Source: Micrasema longulum
Lineage: Eukaryota; Arthropoda; Insecta; Trichoptera; Brachycentridae
Length of the DNA stretch: 64,000 nucleotides
Assembly (NCBI GenBank): GCA_022494885.1
Contig: JAGVSM010002697.1
Location: 105,873 to 169,872 of the forward strand
Direction: 5' to 3'
The notes under the pieces are model-generated. The model was not told where the DNA came from. It did not search any database and saw only the letters and a program-made list of their open reading frames with translations. This document shows positions 9,101 through 18,120 of this stretch, one piece after another (positions within the stretch are counted from its first letter, which is position 1; each line of letters opens with the position of its first letter). A program made the translations under genes and the position numbers.

Positions 9101-10540
9101 ACCGACATCGTCAGACTGGTGTTATTGGCATATTAAATATTTTTTATCTAATTATGAGTTTATTTATTATCAAATCTTAACTAATAACGTTTCCTTTTTT
9201 ATTCTATTCGGTGTACCTACATACTATAAAATAATTTATGTTACAATTTTTTTTCGGTGGATTAAATTCTTTTGTAATAAAATCGAGTTCCTTAAAAAAA
9301 ACTATTCTCAAACCCCGATTTAAAATGAATTTAACTTTTACTGTGCGTTTGGCGATTTGTATGGAAGGCAATGTCGGATATCGTCATTATTTCACCTCGA
9401 CCACATTGTTATTACAAGGAAACTAGAAAAAACTGCGGTCATTTCGCCCTTCATACAAGTCTTCCTCTTCTTCCCCAGCCTTTATCTCTTCCCCGCCGGA
9501 TATGGGCCTCGTTCATGCCTTCCTTCTTTGTCGTTTGCATTTTGTAGCCATCTTTTCCCAGCGGTTATATCATCGGCCCATTACTTTTGATGTCTTCCGA
9601 AGCGACGCCTCTCTTATTCTAGGAGTCCATCTTATGGCATTTTCCCCTGCGACATGCTCTGCCCATCGCCACTTTAACATCGCTACACGATCCATGATAT
9701 CCACTACTCTAGGTCTGCACCTAATTTCACAATTTCTTAGGCCTATACCAAGCATGGACTTCTCCATGGATCGTTACGTGTATTTGAGCCTTTCTGCGTG
9801 TTTCTTCGTAAGTGTCACCGGTCACCGTCTCCCGTCCATGCGTTAACACCGACAGTACTGTGCACCATTCGAAATCGTTTATGTTAAAACTAATTAAAAT
9901 CTCTTTTTCTTGAACTATCTTTTTTATCCCGGGCCCGAACCAAGAAAAAACTGTTTTTATATATTTTTTTAATTTTATTAAAATTGCACACACATTACTA
10001 CTTTAATAATAGAAATCCTTACAATTTAATGCTCTAATTTTAACCGCGCATAAGAATACATTTTTTATATCCAATTTCCCATAAGGCTGATCTTCCTCAT
10101 TTTCCAATAAATATTGCAAATTAGGGGGGTAGAGGGGCCCGTACCCGGGGCCGTACCCCTCGTCGCCCAGAGGCCCGAGAATCGTTTCACCGGACCTGCT
10201 TACACAGGAATTTATTCGGCTTTTTTTACAGGGGCGCCTACGCCTAAGGTGTAAACTTTTGTAGTGTGTAATGTACTGTATTTGTTATTCCATTCGTCTA
10301 AATTTTTCGCTTGTGTTTTCAGTTCTCGATAAAGTAAAGCACGTGGAGCCGAGGGTAATAAGGAGTTGCGGATATATTCCTTACAAGAGCCCTTGCTACA
10401 GAGCGGACAACGAAGGACACACGGAACAAGTCTGTCAATGTTTTGAAGATGGCTGCAATACCGCTAACACCATCACGCTATCATCATTATTTCTCTTTAT
10501 TTCACTTCTTATTTCTAAAATATTGTTTTATCGTATTTAA
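6125..10540 (+). CDS. Ly6/uPAR-type three-finger protein, secreted and probably GPI-anchored (3 exons)
   Basis: Exons 6125-6197, 6279-6425 and 10323-10540 join to 145 codons; both introns are phase 1 with GT-AG ends. Residues 1-27 are a signal peptide (hydrophobic LLIVMLICHLQL), with likely cleavage before IRCFQC. The mature part has exactly 10 cysteines and ends CQCFEDGCNTAN, the family's closing C-C-x4-D-x-C-N pattern. The last ~22 residues (SSLFLFISLLISKILF) are hydrophobic, as in a GPI-anchor signal. Insect members of this family (quiver/sleepless, boudin, crok types) act at the cell surface on ion channels, receptors or septate junctions; which member this is cannot be told. The 3.9-kb second intron is filled with repeats. 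A possible AATAAA lies near 10867. Confidence 0.85.
6663..6957 (-). mobile_element. Short retroelement insertion with 14-bp target duplication, PLE-like tail
   Basis: The 14 bases AATTATCTGCACTT occur at 6649-6662 and again at 6958-6971, bracketing 295 bp. Near both ends is an inverted sequence containing AAATCAAACACTGATTT (about 6675-6692 and 6878-6895). The minus strand has GAAAATGCCCC and AAGGCGAAACAATTG, the kind of paired box plus CGAAAC seen at many PLE 3' ends. It lies in intron 2 of the Ly6 gene. Confidence 0.55.
6972..8479. other. Ly6 intron 2, AT-rich part
   Basis: The motif GACAATTTTGCCCA occurs at 6499-6512 and 6976-6989, and in a related inverted form near 7133 (TGGGCAACATTGTC), suggesting an older repeat. 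The open frame at 7309-7605 is rich in F, Y, I and K from AT bias and is not considered a gene. Nothing else was recognised. Confidence 0.5.
8480..8830 (+). repeat. Repeat W, copy 1 (coding-like segment)
   Basis: A frame reads LKYFNEYPEARCTDFNWI and DANDDSLSFDD; the copy at 39565-39720 reads KYFNQHSEARCTDLNWI and DANEDSSLSDD. The conservation of amino acids over bases suggests the C-terminus of a transposon protein, family not recognised. The similarity continues past the stop into an AT-rich tail, and copy 2 is interrupted by a Tigger-type element. Confidence 0.5.
8831..9429. other. Ly6 intron 2, no feature seen
   Basis: AT-rich sequence. A 45-base GC-richer patch at 9080-9120 has no identified partner. 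No gene was seen. Confidence 0.45.
9430..9895 (-). pseudogene. LINE reverse transcriptase C-terminal remnant, minus strand
   Basis: On the minus strand, from 9895 down, pieces read VLSVLTHGRETVT, then MEKSMLGIGLRN, then RPRVVDIMDRVAMLKWRWAE followed by HVAGEN and RWTPRI. This is the order (LPVLTYGSETW, MERxMLGISLRD, R.RV.DI..R...LKW.WAGHVAR) of the post-RT region of RTE/jockey-like LINEs common in insects. Several frameshifts break it. It lies in Ly6 intron 2, antisense. Confidence 0.75.
10018..10110 (+). repeat. Dispersed repeat with TATCCAATTTCCC core, copy 1
   Basis: AATGCTCTAATTTTAACCGC followed by ATATCCAATTTCCC recurs at 27566-27655 (plus) and in part at 25008-25060 (minus). No coding capacity. 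10120-10260 that follows is GC-rich (GGGGCCC-type runs) without a match in the window. Confidence 0.5.
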
Positions 10541-10989
10541 GTACCTAATAATGTTTTGGATTGATTCAATTCAGATAAATGTTTAACTTAGTTCCCACTG
10601 TCCCTAGTGCAGACACACTATATTTAAAACGTATATTGGGCTTAGAATAATAATTTATACTACCTAATAGTCTTTGTGTTGATGAAAACGAAAATATTAA
10701 CTTCGTATTTATATAAATTCAAATTCAGTATTTTGTAAATTTAGATACTAGCGACATCTGTACCGATGTTTTAAGAACTACTCACATCTGCTACGGAAAG
10801 AACCTACAATATTATGTATGTAGGCGGAACAAAAAATATCGTTATTAATTTATAAAAAATGATGGGAAATAAATAATGAGTATTTAATGCGTAGTTTTAC
10901 TTCTCCTGACTGCATTTTTAAGAATTGTAATGCTTATTTTTATGTCTAATGACTATTCACGCTAATCACGTAGATCACGCTTCACAACA
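10541..10989. other. 3' flank of the Ly6 gene
   Basis: Probably holds the 3' UTR, with a possible AATAAA at about 10867. Nothing else was recognised. Confidence 0.4.
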
Positions 10990-11480
10990 AAGTTAATGGG
11001 GTGGATGCGTTTTGAAGCTGCAAGACTTTTTGTGATATTAGCTATCATATTATTTTTATCATATTATGTAAATGTTATCAACTATCAAATATCTAAATTT
11101 AGTAAATGGGGTCTAGAATTTCAACCGTCCATGCGCTCAGTAGCTGCAAGACTTGTTGTTATCTAAATTCTAATTTTATAAATTTGCTTTTTATTTCGTT
11201 TTTAAAATATCACTTAAACTCTAAACTTCATTGTAAAATAAAAAAATTGAAAATAAAAATGTAAATAGGGGCTAGATTTCTTGTTGTCCATGCGCTCTGT
11301 AGCTGCAAGACGTTTGGTTATCTAGCTCATATATATCATAATTGTAATATATCATAATTGGAGACGAGGAACTATAATCCCAACCGTCCATGCGCTCTGT
11401 AGCAGCAAGACGTGTTGGTATATTTATTTATTGTACAGCGCCCTTGAGGTGATTTTCACAAAAATGGCGCTATATAAATT
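10990..11480 (+). repeat. Degenerate tandem repeat ending in an L2/CR1-like tail
   Basis: The block ATGCGCTCTGTAGCTGCAAG occurs four times with variations (near 11006, 11131, 11290, 11390), each followed by an AT-rich stretch, at irregular spacing (about 100-160 bp). The array ends with CAGCGCCC...TGGCGCTATATAAATT (11437-11478). That resembles the 3' tail shared by L2/CR1-type LINEs and the SINEs they mobilise. Confidence 0.55.
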
Positions 11481-12503
11481 ATCCAAACATTAACATTATA
11501 GGGACCTAATTTTTATATTACATTTTTTGCCATTAAGCACTATTTATATTTATTTATTCGTAACTTCTGTCATCAGTAGGTACGAATAAATTAAAATAAA
11601 CTAATAAATTCACATGCCCTTAGTACGAAATTGTTATACTTTACATTGTAAAGCGTGTGTATCAGCATCTAGCGACAAAACTAACTACTAAAACTCACTC
11701 GTTTCAAACAGTTCAACCTGAGTACAATTATTTGTGGTTACACAGCTACTAAAGATATCTACATACTGTTCAACGTTCAACCTATCTCGGTTTCAATGTT
11801 TCAAGGTTATATTTTGTTTGCATTTCGAATTTGGGTGCTACCGGCTAGAGGTGTGTAGTTCGCGAACGACCCGGTCATACTGACAAGGTCAAAAACATTG
11901 AACTAGAGATACGTTTCTCACATCTCGTTTATCTAGTTCGCGGACGAAAAGATCGCCGAACTAAATATAATATCTTTGGAATCTTCGTAGCATTTGCATC
12001 TCTAGTTAATTAAGTTCATTCATTTGGCTATGACTGCGTCCTTATCTCCATTGTAGATTAGGTGCCTACGTATATTATACGATATGTATCTGTAGTAGGT
12101 ACATACATGCCGATGCCGGCTCCTTTGTTTTTAAAAGTCTCTCATCGCACGCCGTGTCTATGCCGGCTCGGTGATTTTATGAGATGTTATTTCCATTGAG
12201 ACATAAACAAAATCAAATGTGAATAGGAGGTTAGTTTGTTCGCTAGAGTTTATTAGATATTATGACCTTTGCTGCTCAATATCAAAATTTTAAGCAACAT
12301 TTTTATTAATTATTAAATTTAGAATAACTGATTAGTTCATTTTGTGTTAATGATCCATTATTGTTTTTTTTTCCATTTGAATTTGTATATTGTATACATT
12401 CACCGTTCATAAATGTAAAAACCTACTTTAGAGATAAATTACAACCCTCTAAGGGCGTTTAAAACCTTTTCTTGTTAAATAAAGCATTCATTGTAAAATT
12501 TGC
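11481..12503. other. Intergenic, no gene recognised
   Basis: Both strands were read without finding a coding motif or a repeat partner. Confidence 0.45.
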
Positions 12504-13815
12504 TTGTGCAAAGTAAATAAACTTTGCCAATTTGTTTCGATTGTCAAGAAATCTGCTCTCACGGACAAACGTCACTTCATGGATTCGCAAATAAATGCAG
12601 CAGAAGAGGCATCTCACAGAAATGACTCCAAAACACTGTCCAAAACCACTCGCCAAATATGTGGCAAAACAACACCGTCCCCGGGTGCTGTTCGCAATCC
12701 CAGTGGGGTGGTTGAGTCTGATATGCAGCGAGTGTGCGACATATGGAAGAATAACTTCTGTGGGGTCCTTAATTGCCTACCTCCCTCGTACCTTTTTGAT
12801 GTTTCGGCAGAGGCTGTTCAAAAAAACATCCCTATAGCAGCCAATATCCTTGACCATTCTCCAACCACTGACAAAATCATTAAGGCGGTGAAATGCCTGA
12901 AGAGTGGGAAAGCGCCGGGTGAAGATGGCATTAGTCCCAAGCTGATAAAAAGTATTTTGGAGGCAATGGTTCAACTTCTCCACACTTAACTGTCGAAAAT
13001 TTGGGATGAAGAACGTTGTCCGAGGGATTGGATTAATGGTACAATCATTACACTTCACAAGAAAGGCGATTCTTTAGAGTGCAATAATTACCGCGGAATA
13101 ACTCTGCTGAGCGTTCCAGGAAAGATTCTTGCACACATAATCTTGGGCAGAATACGAGCTCCTGTACTGCAGATTCTGAGAGACAACCAAACTGGTTTTA
13201 TACCCAGTAAGTTGTGGGCGGACCATATCCATAACATAAGATGCATTCTCCAACAGAGCAATGAAACGAACTCACCCCTTGCGTGTTGCTTCATTGACTA
13301 CGAGAAAGCATTTGATAGTCCGCATCGACCATCTCTTTGGAAATTTCTCAAGATTATTCCCGTTATAAAAGCGCTCTACATAGACATCAATTGTCGTGTG
13401 AAAATTGGTATCTCTTTGACTGATTGGTTCGGGGTCTCCACTAGATAAAGGCAAGGCTGCGTCCTTGGACCGTTCTTATTTATCATACTGATGGATTTTA
13501 TCGTATGCAAATTAAAAACCACCTGATCGGAGCATAGAAGTGAACTCCCCCTCAAAGTTGTGTGACTTGGAGTATGCAGACGATGCAGTTCTTTTTGAAA
13601 AGTCTGTTGGTGATTTTCAGGAAATTGTTAACAAACTGCAGGAAAACTCAACTTGTCTGGGTCTTAATATTAATACAAAAAATACTCAGATTATGTACAA
13701 ATCCTGTTTTGACGTGGTAGGAGGCAAATATGCTGGCTGGCGATAGGGTCTCCTGGAGGTAACTGGTGATGTCCACATGCTCCACTTAGAAGCGGATGTG
13801 GAAAAGAAGAAGAAG
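12504..13815 (+). pseudogene. LINE-A, RTE-like reverse transcriptase, internally deleted and with stops
   Basis: 12504-13528 is one frame broken by in-frame stops at 12987 and 13446 and continues after a frameshift from 13540. RT motifs appear in order: KCLKSGKAPGEDGI, LHKKGDSLECNNYRGITLLS, QTGFIP, CFIDYEKAFDS, then RQGCVLGPFLF, and YADDAVLF with the catalytic Asp pair. After about 13730 the sequence jumps to the element's 3' end, GTCTCCTGGAGG...AGAAGAAGAAG, so the post-RT region is missing. It is a dead 5'-truncated copy with an internal deletion. The same family recurs at 4386, 17242, 25065 and 28915. Confidence 0.85.
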
Positions 13816-14309
13816 AATTCGTTTCATATAAAAATACCTTTATAGTATTAATGATCTTTTTGCAAATAAAATAATTTATCTGTTTTCTACAGGTGTGCAA
13901 TATTATAATGTATGTAAATGGAACATTATTATAAAATCGATAAAAAAAAGTCGTGTTGATAAACCAGCCAAAGCTTATTTAATTATTTGTTTCATCCGTG
14001 TTCTTCCTCACAGCTCGTACACACCGCTCAAGAACTAAACAAACTACAGACACAAATGACAAGAACATACGAAAGATACGAAAATACAAATGATACGAAT
14101 ATGTAAAAGATACGGAAATACGATGACCTAAATGAGCCGAATGAGCTAAAGATACATTCGTTCAATTGAACTACTTAAAAGATTCGGTCACTTTGGTGAG
14201 TAGATCAACTGATACGTATCCTCTCGGTGACTGGGTCTTATGTCTTATCCACCTCTAATACCGGCCGGCCTGTAATATTGAATACTTCTATCTACCTAGT
14301 TCATTCTAG
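13816..14309. other. Upstream flank of the candidate GST promoter
   Basis: A low-complexity ATACGAAAATACAAATGATACG stretch near 14065-14120 is loosely repetitive. No gene was seen. Confidence 0.4.
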
Positions 14310-14400
14310 TATATAATATATAATCTGCGAAATCTTTAGTGCTTTATTCATTTTGAATCTTCTACTTGTCGGCAGTGGTCGGTTGACAGATCTTTAATCG
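14310..14400 (+). promoter_or_regulatory. Candidate TATA promoter and non-coding first exon of the first GST gene
   Basis: TATATAATATATAA (14310-14323) is followed about 28 bases on by TTTAGTGC, an initiator-like site, and a short exon-like stretch ending in ATCG|GTAAGT (donor at 14401), a consensus splice donor. The first GST coding exon has a clean acceptor (TTTTTCAG, ending 18108) 12 bases before its ATG, so a non-coding upstream exon must exist. This is the best candidate seen, implying a 3.7-kb leader intron. The link is inferred. Confidence 0.4.
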
Positions 14401-15690
14401 GTAAGTTTTATTAAAATTTAGCTTCAGTTTGTAAAAATAACGTTAACAATTCAGCATAAACTTAAAGAAAATTAAAGTAATATTTTTCGCAGCGTTTCAT
14501 ACGAAATTATACCTAACGCAATTTTGTTGATAAACATTTTTTGTATCGAAAACAGTTTATTTTTTTGTGAATACATCTTGGGTAGGTACCTATATGGCAT
14601 ATCTTGCATACTATGCTTGCATAATTATTATTTTTAGTGTATTCTAGATGCAAGATAAAAGAAGTAGATAGCGAATGACTTCTGAAAACATAGGCTTAAC
14701 TTATTTGCGATACGTTCGTTCGTAGTTTCTAGAACATTATTTTTCCATGGCTGTCTTCTCCTGTTGCATATATATGTATATCCATATATTATTCAATTCA
14801 ACTTAAAAAGTTAGGCGAGTTTTATATTTTATTATTTCGACGATATTTTACAGAAAATACTTTCGATTTTTACAGTAAGAGTTAAATAACACTTACGAAA
14901 TTAGGTTTTATTCTGAATAGGAGCTGTTGGCCATATGCAATGGGAAAATATCATTTTTTTAAACATTTTTAAAGGAATAAAGGTCTATGACCATAGGACT
15001 ATTTTTCTAGCAACGTATTTTTATTAAATTTATTTTTTACATTTATGTATGAAAACATTTCTCCACAATATCCATATTGATTTTGAAAATACAATTGATT
15101 ATTCTTAATCCATTTCATATATTTTTATCGGTATTCGTAGTATGTGATATTTCCCTATTCACCCATACAATCGAGAAAATCTTATAGAAACACCTATAGG
15201 TATCACAATGAACGAATCCATTTATAAATTAATTGCCCAATCATATAACTGAGATAGCGAAATGAACTACCCGCAAAATGTTGCTTTAGATGTGACACAC
15301 ACCTCATAACTGAAATTTTCGGCCAATTTTAGGTTTTGATGCGGAAAAATCCGCAAAGTCATTTTCCAACTTTTTGGTGATACGTTGTATGTACAGGAAG
15401 CTTATTTCACTAAAAAACTTCATGCAAGCTACCTCTCATAACTAGCCTTGCTAACACTTTGTACTGTAGACTTGCAGTTTATTCTCTCATCTGTGGATTC
15501 TGAATCTTCTGAATCGCCTTGAGAGTAGTTAATTTGAGGATTTTATTTTTTGCATGCACCTTAACAATGCTTCATTTATGGCCACGTTGATAGTTAAACG
15601 TCAAACAAATACGAACACGTGAAACTAAATGTAAAAATTTTCATTTAGATCATTATTGCGACCTTAAGCATTACACAGAACACTTAATTA
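14401..15690. other. Putative leader intron, no gene
   Basis: AT-rich. The last bases (AACACTTAATTA) are the left flank of the nested MITE and match 16941-16952, showing that the tandem repeat downstream began before the insertion. Confidence 0.45.
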
Positions 15691-15692
15691 TA

Positions 15693-16693
15693 GTCCTCAA
15701 AATATAGCTTGATTAAATTGACAGTTGCCAAACTAATGTGACTAGTGGTGGAAAGTACTGATCACTTGCCATGAACCGATCAAATCCATTTTATCAGTTT
15801 TTTCATGCAAACATGAAACTCTGTTTCCGAAAATTGATATAAAAACGCTAAAACAAGCCTATTTCAGTGTGTTTAAGACAATTATTCACCAAAAATAAGA
15901 CATTTTATACCTTTTTCATGAACAACATCCAAGAATTCTTTTTTTATTCGATCGATTTACATTGATCAATTTGTCCATTGGTTGTATATAATTATGTTGA
16001 TTTAAATTTCAAGCATTGTATTAAAAAAATAAATTAACACTCCAGATACGAATGATTTTTCGTGTGTCAATATAAATCATTCCTTATAGTCCTTAAAATA
16101 TAGCTTGATTAGAATGACAGTTGTCAGCAAAAGTGAGTGATTTATATTGACACACGAAAAATCATTCGTATCTGGCATGTTAATTTTTTTTAATACAACG
16201 CTTGACATATTAATCAACCTAATTATTTAAAATCAGCTTTAAAACTAAAAAAAAACTAAAATAAACCTAATTAATAACGACGTTCTTACAAGGTTACGTC
16301 ATTTTACAAAAATGTTAGAGATGGACAAATTGATCATCGTAAATCGATCGAATTAAAAACAATTCATTTGTTGTTATTTATGAAAAAAGGATTTAATGTC
16401 TTATTTTTTAGTAAATAATTGTCTTAAACACACTATAATGGGCTTGTTTTTGCGTTTTTATATCAATTTTCGGAAACAGAATCTCATGTTAGCATGACAA
16501 AACTCATAAAATCGATTTGATCGGTACATGGTCAGTGATCAATAATTTCCCATCACTAGTGACATTAGTTTGACAGCTGTCTATTTAATCAAGCTATATT
16601 TTAAGGACTATAGACGTAACTTTGCGTAACTACAAAGTTATGTCGTCACTTTTACTGACAACTGTCATTCTGATCAAGCTATATTTTAAGGAC
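15693..16693 (-). mobile_element. MITE family Z, outer copy X (minus), interrupted by copy Y
   Basis: Terminal inverted repeats beginning GTCCT(C/T)AAAATATAGCTT are found at 15693 and, reversed, at 16674-16693. Its interior matches the reference copy at 55910-56441 in reverse, with an internal deletion. Bases 16089-16608 are a second copy inserted at a TA. The outer element itself sits at a TA: joining its flanks gives AACACTTAATTA then GATTGAATTGACC, and an uninterrupted version of that site is at 16941-16967. Confidence 0.85.
16089..16608 (+). mobile_element. MITE family Z, inner copy Y (plus)
   Basis: Starts GTCCTTAAAATATAGCTTGA at 16089 and ends with the reverse of it (AAGCTATATTTTAAGGAC) at 16608, flanked by TA on both sides (16087-16088, 16609-16610). 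About 520 bp, colinear with 55910-56441. No coding capacity. TA duplication plus TIR fits the Tc1/mariner group of MITEs. Confidence 0.88.
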
Positions 16694-17241
16694 TTATAGA
16701 TTGAATTGACCAAACCGTATTAGTTTTTTTCCGTTTTTTAAACAGTTTTATGCATCGTTTGACGTTGAATCATTAGTGTGGCCATTTTATGAAGTAAAGT
16801 GTTGTCGCATTCAAAAAATTAAAAATCCCCAAATTAACCACTCTCTTCCCCTTACCCCTGGGCTGGTATTCCAAACGATCTCGCGGCCATAGATAAACCA
16901 TTTATTTACTTACAAAATACACGATATAAAATGATTTCTACCCAAAACACTTAATTAGGTTGAATTGACCGAACCGTATTAGGTTTTTTTACGTTTTTAA
17001 ACAGTTTTATACATCATTTGACCTTTGATCATTAGTGTGGCCATTTTATGAACCAAAATGTCATCGCATTAAAAAATTTTAATTCCCAAATTAACCATTC
17101 TCTAGGGGAAGGGTACAGAAGATTCAGAATACCACCCCAGCGGTGCTAGAAAACATTTTATTTCCATCCGTATTGGTTTTTTTTCTTGTTTTTAAGCAGT
17201 TTTATACATCATTTGACGTTGAATCATCAGTGTGGCCGTTT
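16694..17241 (+). repeat. Tandem repeat, about three units of 200-265 bp
   Basis: GAATTGACC(A/G)AACCGTATTAG begins units at about 16704 and 16966; a third, lacking the first bases, starts near 17169. Each contains CAGTTTTAT(G/A)CATC(G/A)TTTGAC and AGTGTGGCC(A/G)TTTTAT. Unit 3 is cut short at 17241 where a LINE-A fragment begins. The MITE X sits in the repeat just before unit 1. Confidence 0.8.
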
Positions 17242-17640
17242 TATACCGTGTCACCTTACTAGGGCCCAAAGCAGCAAAATATTGAGTTTTGAGAATAAGT
17301 GTCTCGGAAGAATCTTGGGTGTGCGGTGGTTTGAATTTGTGCGGAATGAAGTAATAATAGAACGGACGCCGCAAAATCCGGTGACAACTGTCATCAAGCG
17401 GAAGCGATACGGTTGGCTTGGCCATGTACTACGGATGCCTCCTGAAAGCCTTAACCATGCTTGCCTACTTTATAAAGCATCAGGTTCTCAACGTCCTGGA
17501 CGTCCACTGCTGACTGTTCGTCGGCAGTTCATGTCAGAACTACGGGATGCAAACCTGACTTGGGAGGACGCACAGGAGCTGGTAGCCGACAGAGATGCCC
17601 GGAGGATCTTCGTGGACACCATATGCTACAACTAGGGAGC
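17242..17640 (+). pseudogene. LINE-A C-terminal fragment, frame intact
   Basis: The frame reads SFENKCLGRILGVRWFEFV, then YGWLGHVLRMPPESLNHACL, RPGRPLLTVRRQFMSEL and a C-terminus VDTICYN stopping at 17635. This post-RT domain (C.R.LGVRW....NE, LGHV.RM, RPGRP) is typical of RTE-like LINEs. Only the last ~130 codons remain, so it is a 5'-truncated copy inserted in unit 3 of the tandem repeat. It lacks the AGAAG tail of the 13.8-kb copy, so at least two subfamilies exist here (compare 25065-25440). Confidence 0.8.
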
Positions 17641-17689
17641 AGACATGGAATAATGAATGAATGAAATGATACTTTCATTAATTACATGA

Positions 17690-17850
17690 TTACCCACATC
17701 ATAAAAAATCTACAAGTAGAAGAACTGAAGAATTTTTACAGGCAGAATGGTGAATCAAATAGTTTAAGTTCTTACTATACACGCACTGTAACATTCACCA
17801 TTCTGGCCATGTTTCAACATCCATATTTCTACAATTCTTCAAATTCATTT
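17690..17850. repeat. Short inverted pair of LINE-C type fragments
   Basis: CAGAATGGTGAAT (about 17743) recurs inverted at about 17802 (ATTCACCATTCTG), and both arms extend imperfectly to GAAGAA(C/T)T. The right arm in reverse resembles 35165-35215. It could be two opposite insertions or one fold-back element. Confidence 0.4.
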
Positions 17851-18120
17851 ATTTGAATAAAATAATTCAATGTAAAATTTCAATTTTAAAAATAGAATAT
17901 TTAAAAGAACATTTCCAAAGGAATATCTGAGAATCTCAATTAATACCCTAATAGGTTAAATTCAGTTTTTGTCTTCAAACTTTGGACATAATCTGAATAT
18001 TTTCAATCATTCATTTTTACTAAAAAAAACAATCAACCTACCCTTTTAAAAAGTCATGAAAACTATCGATATATTTCTTGCCCTAAAATCCTTATGTTTA
18101 TTTTTCAGCACTAAAGAACC

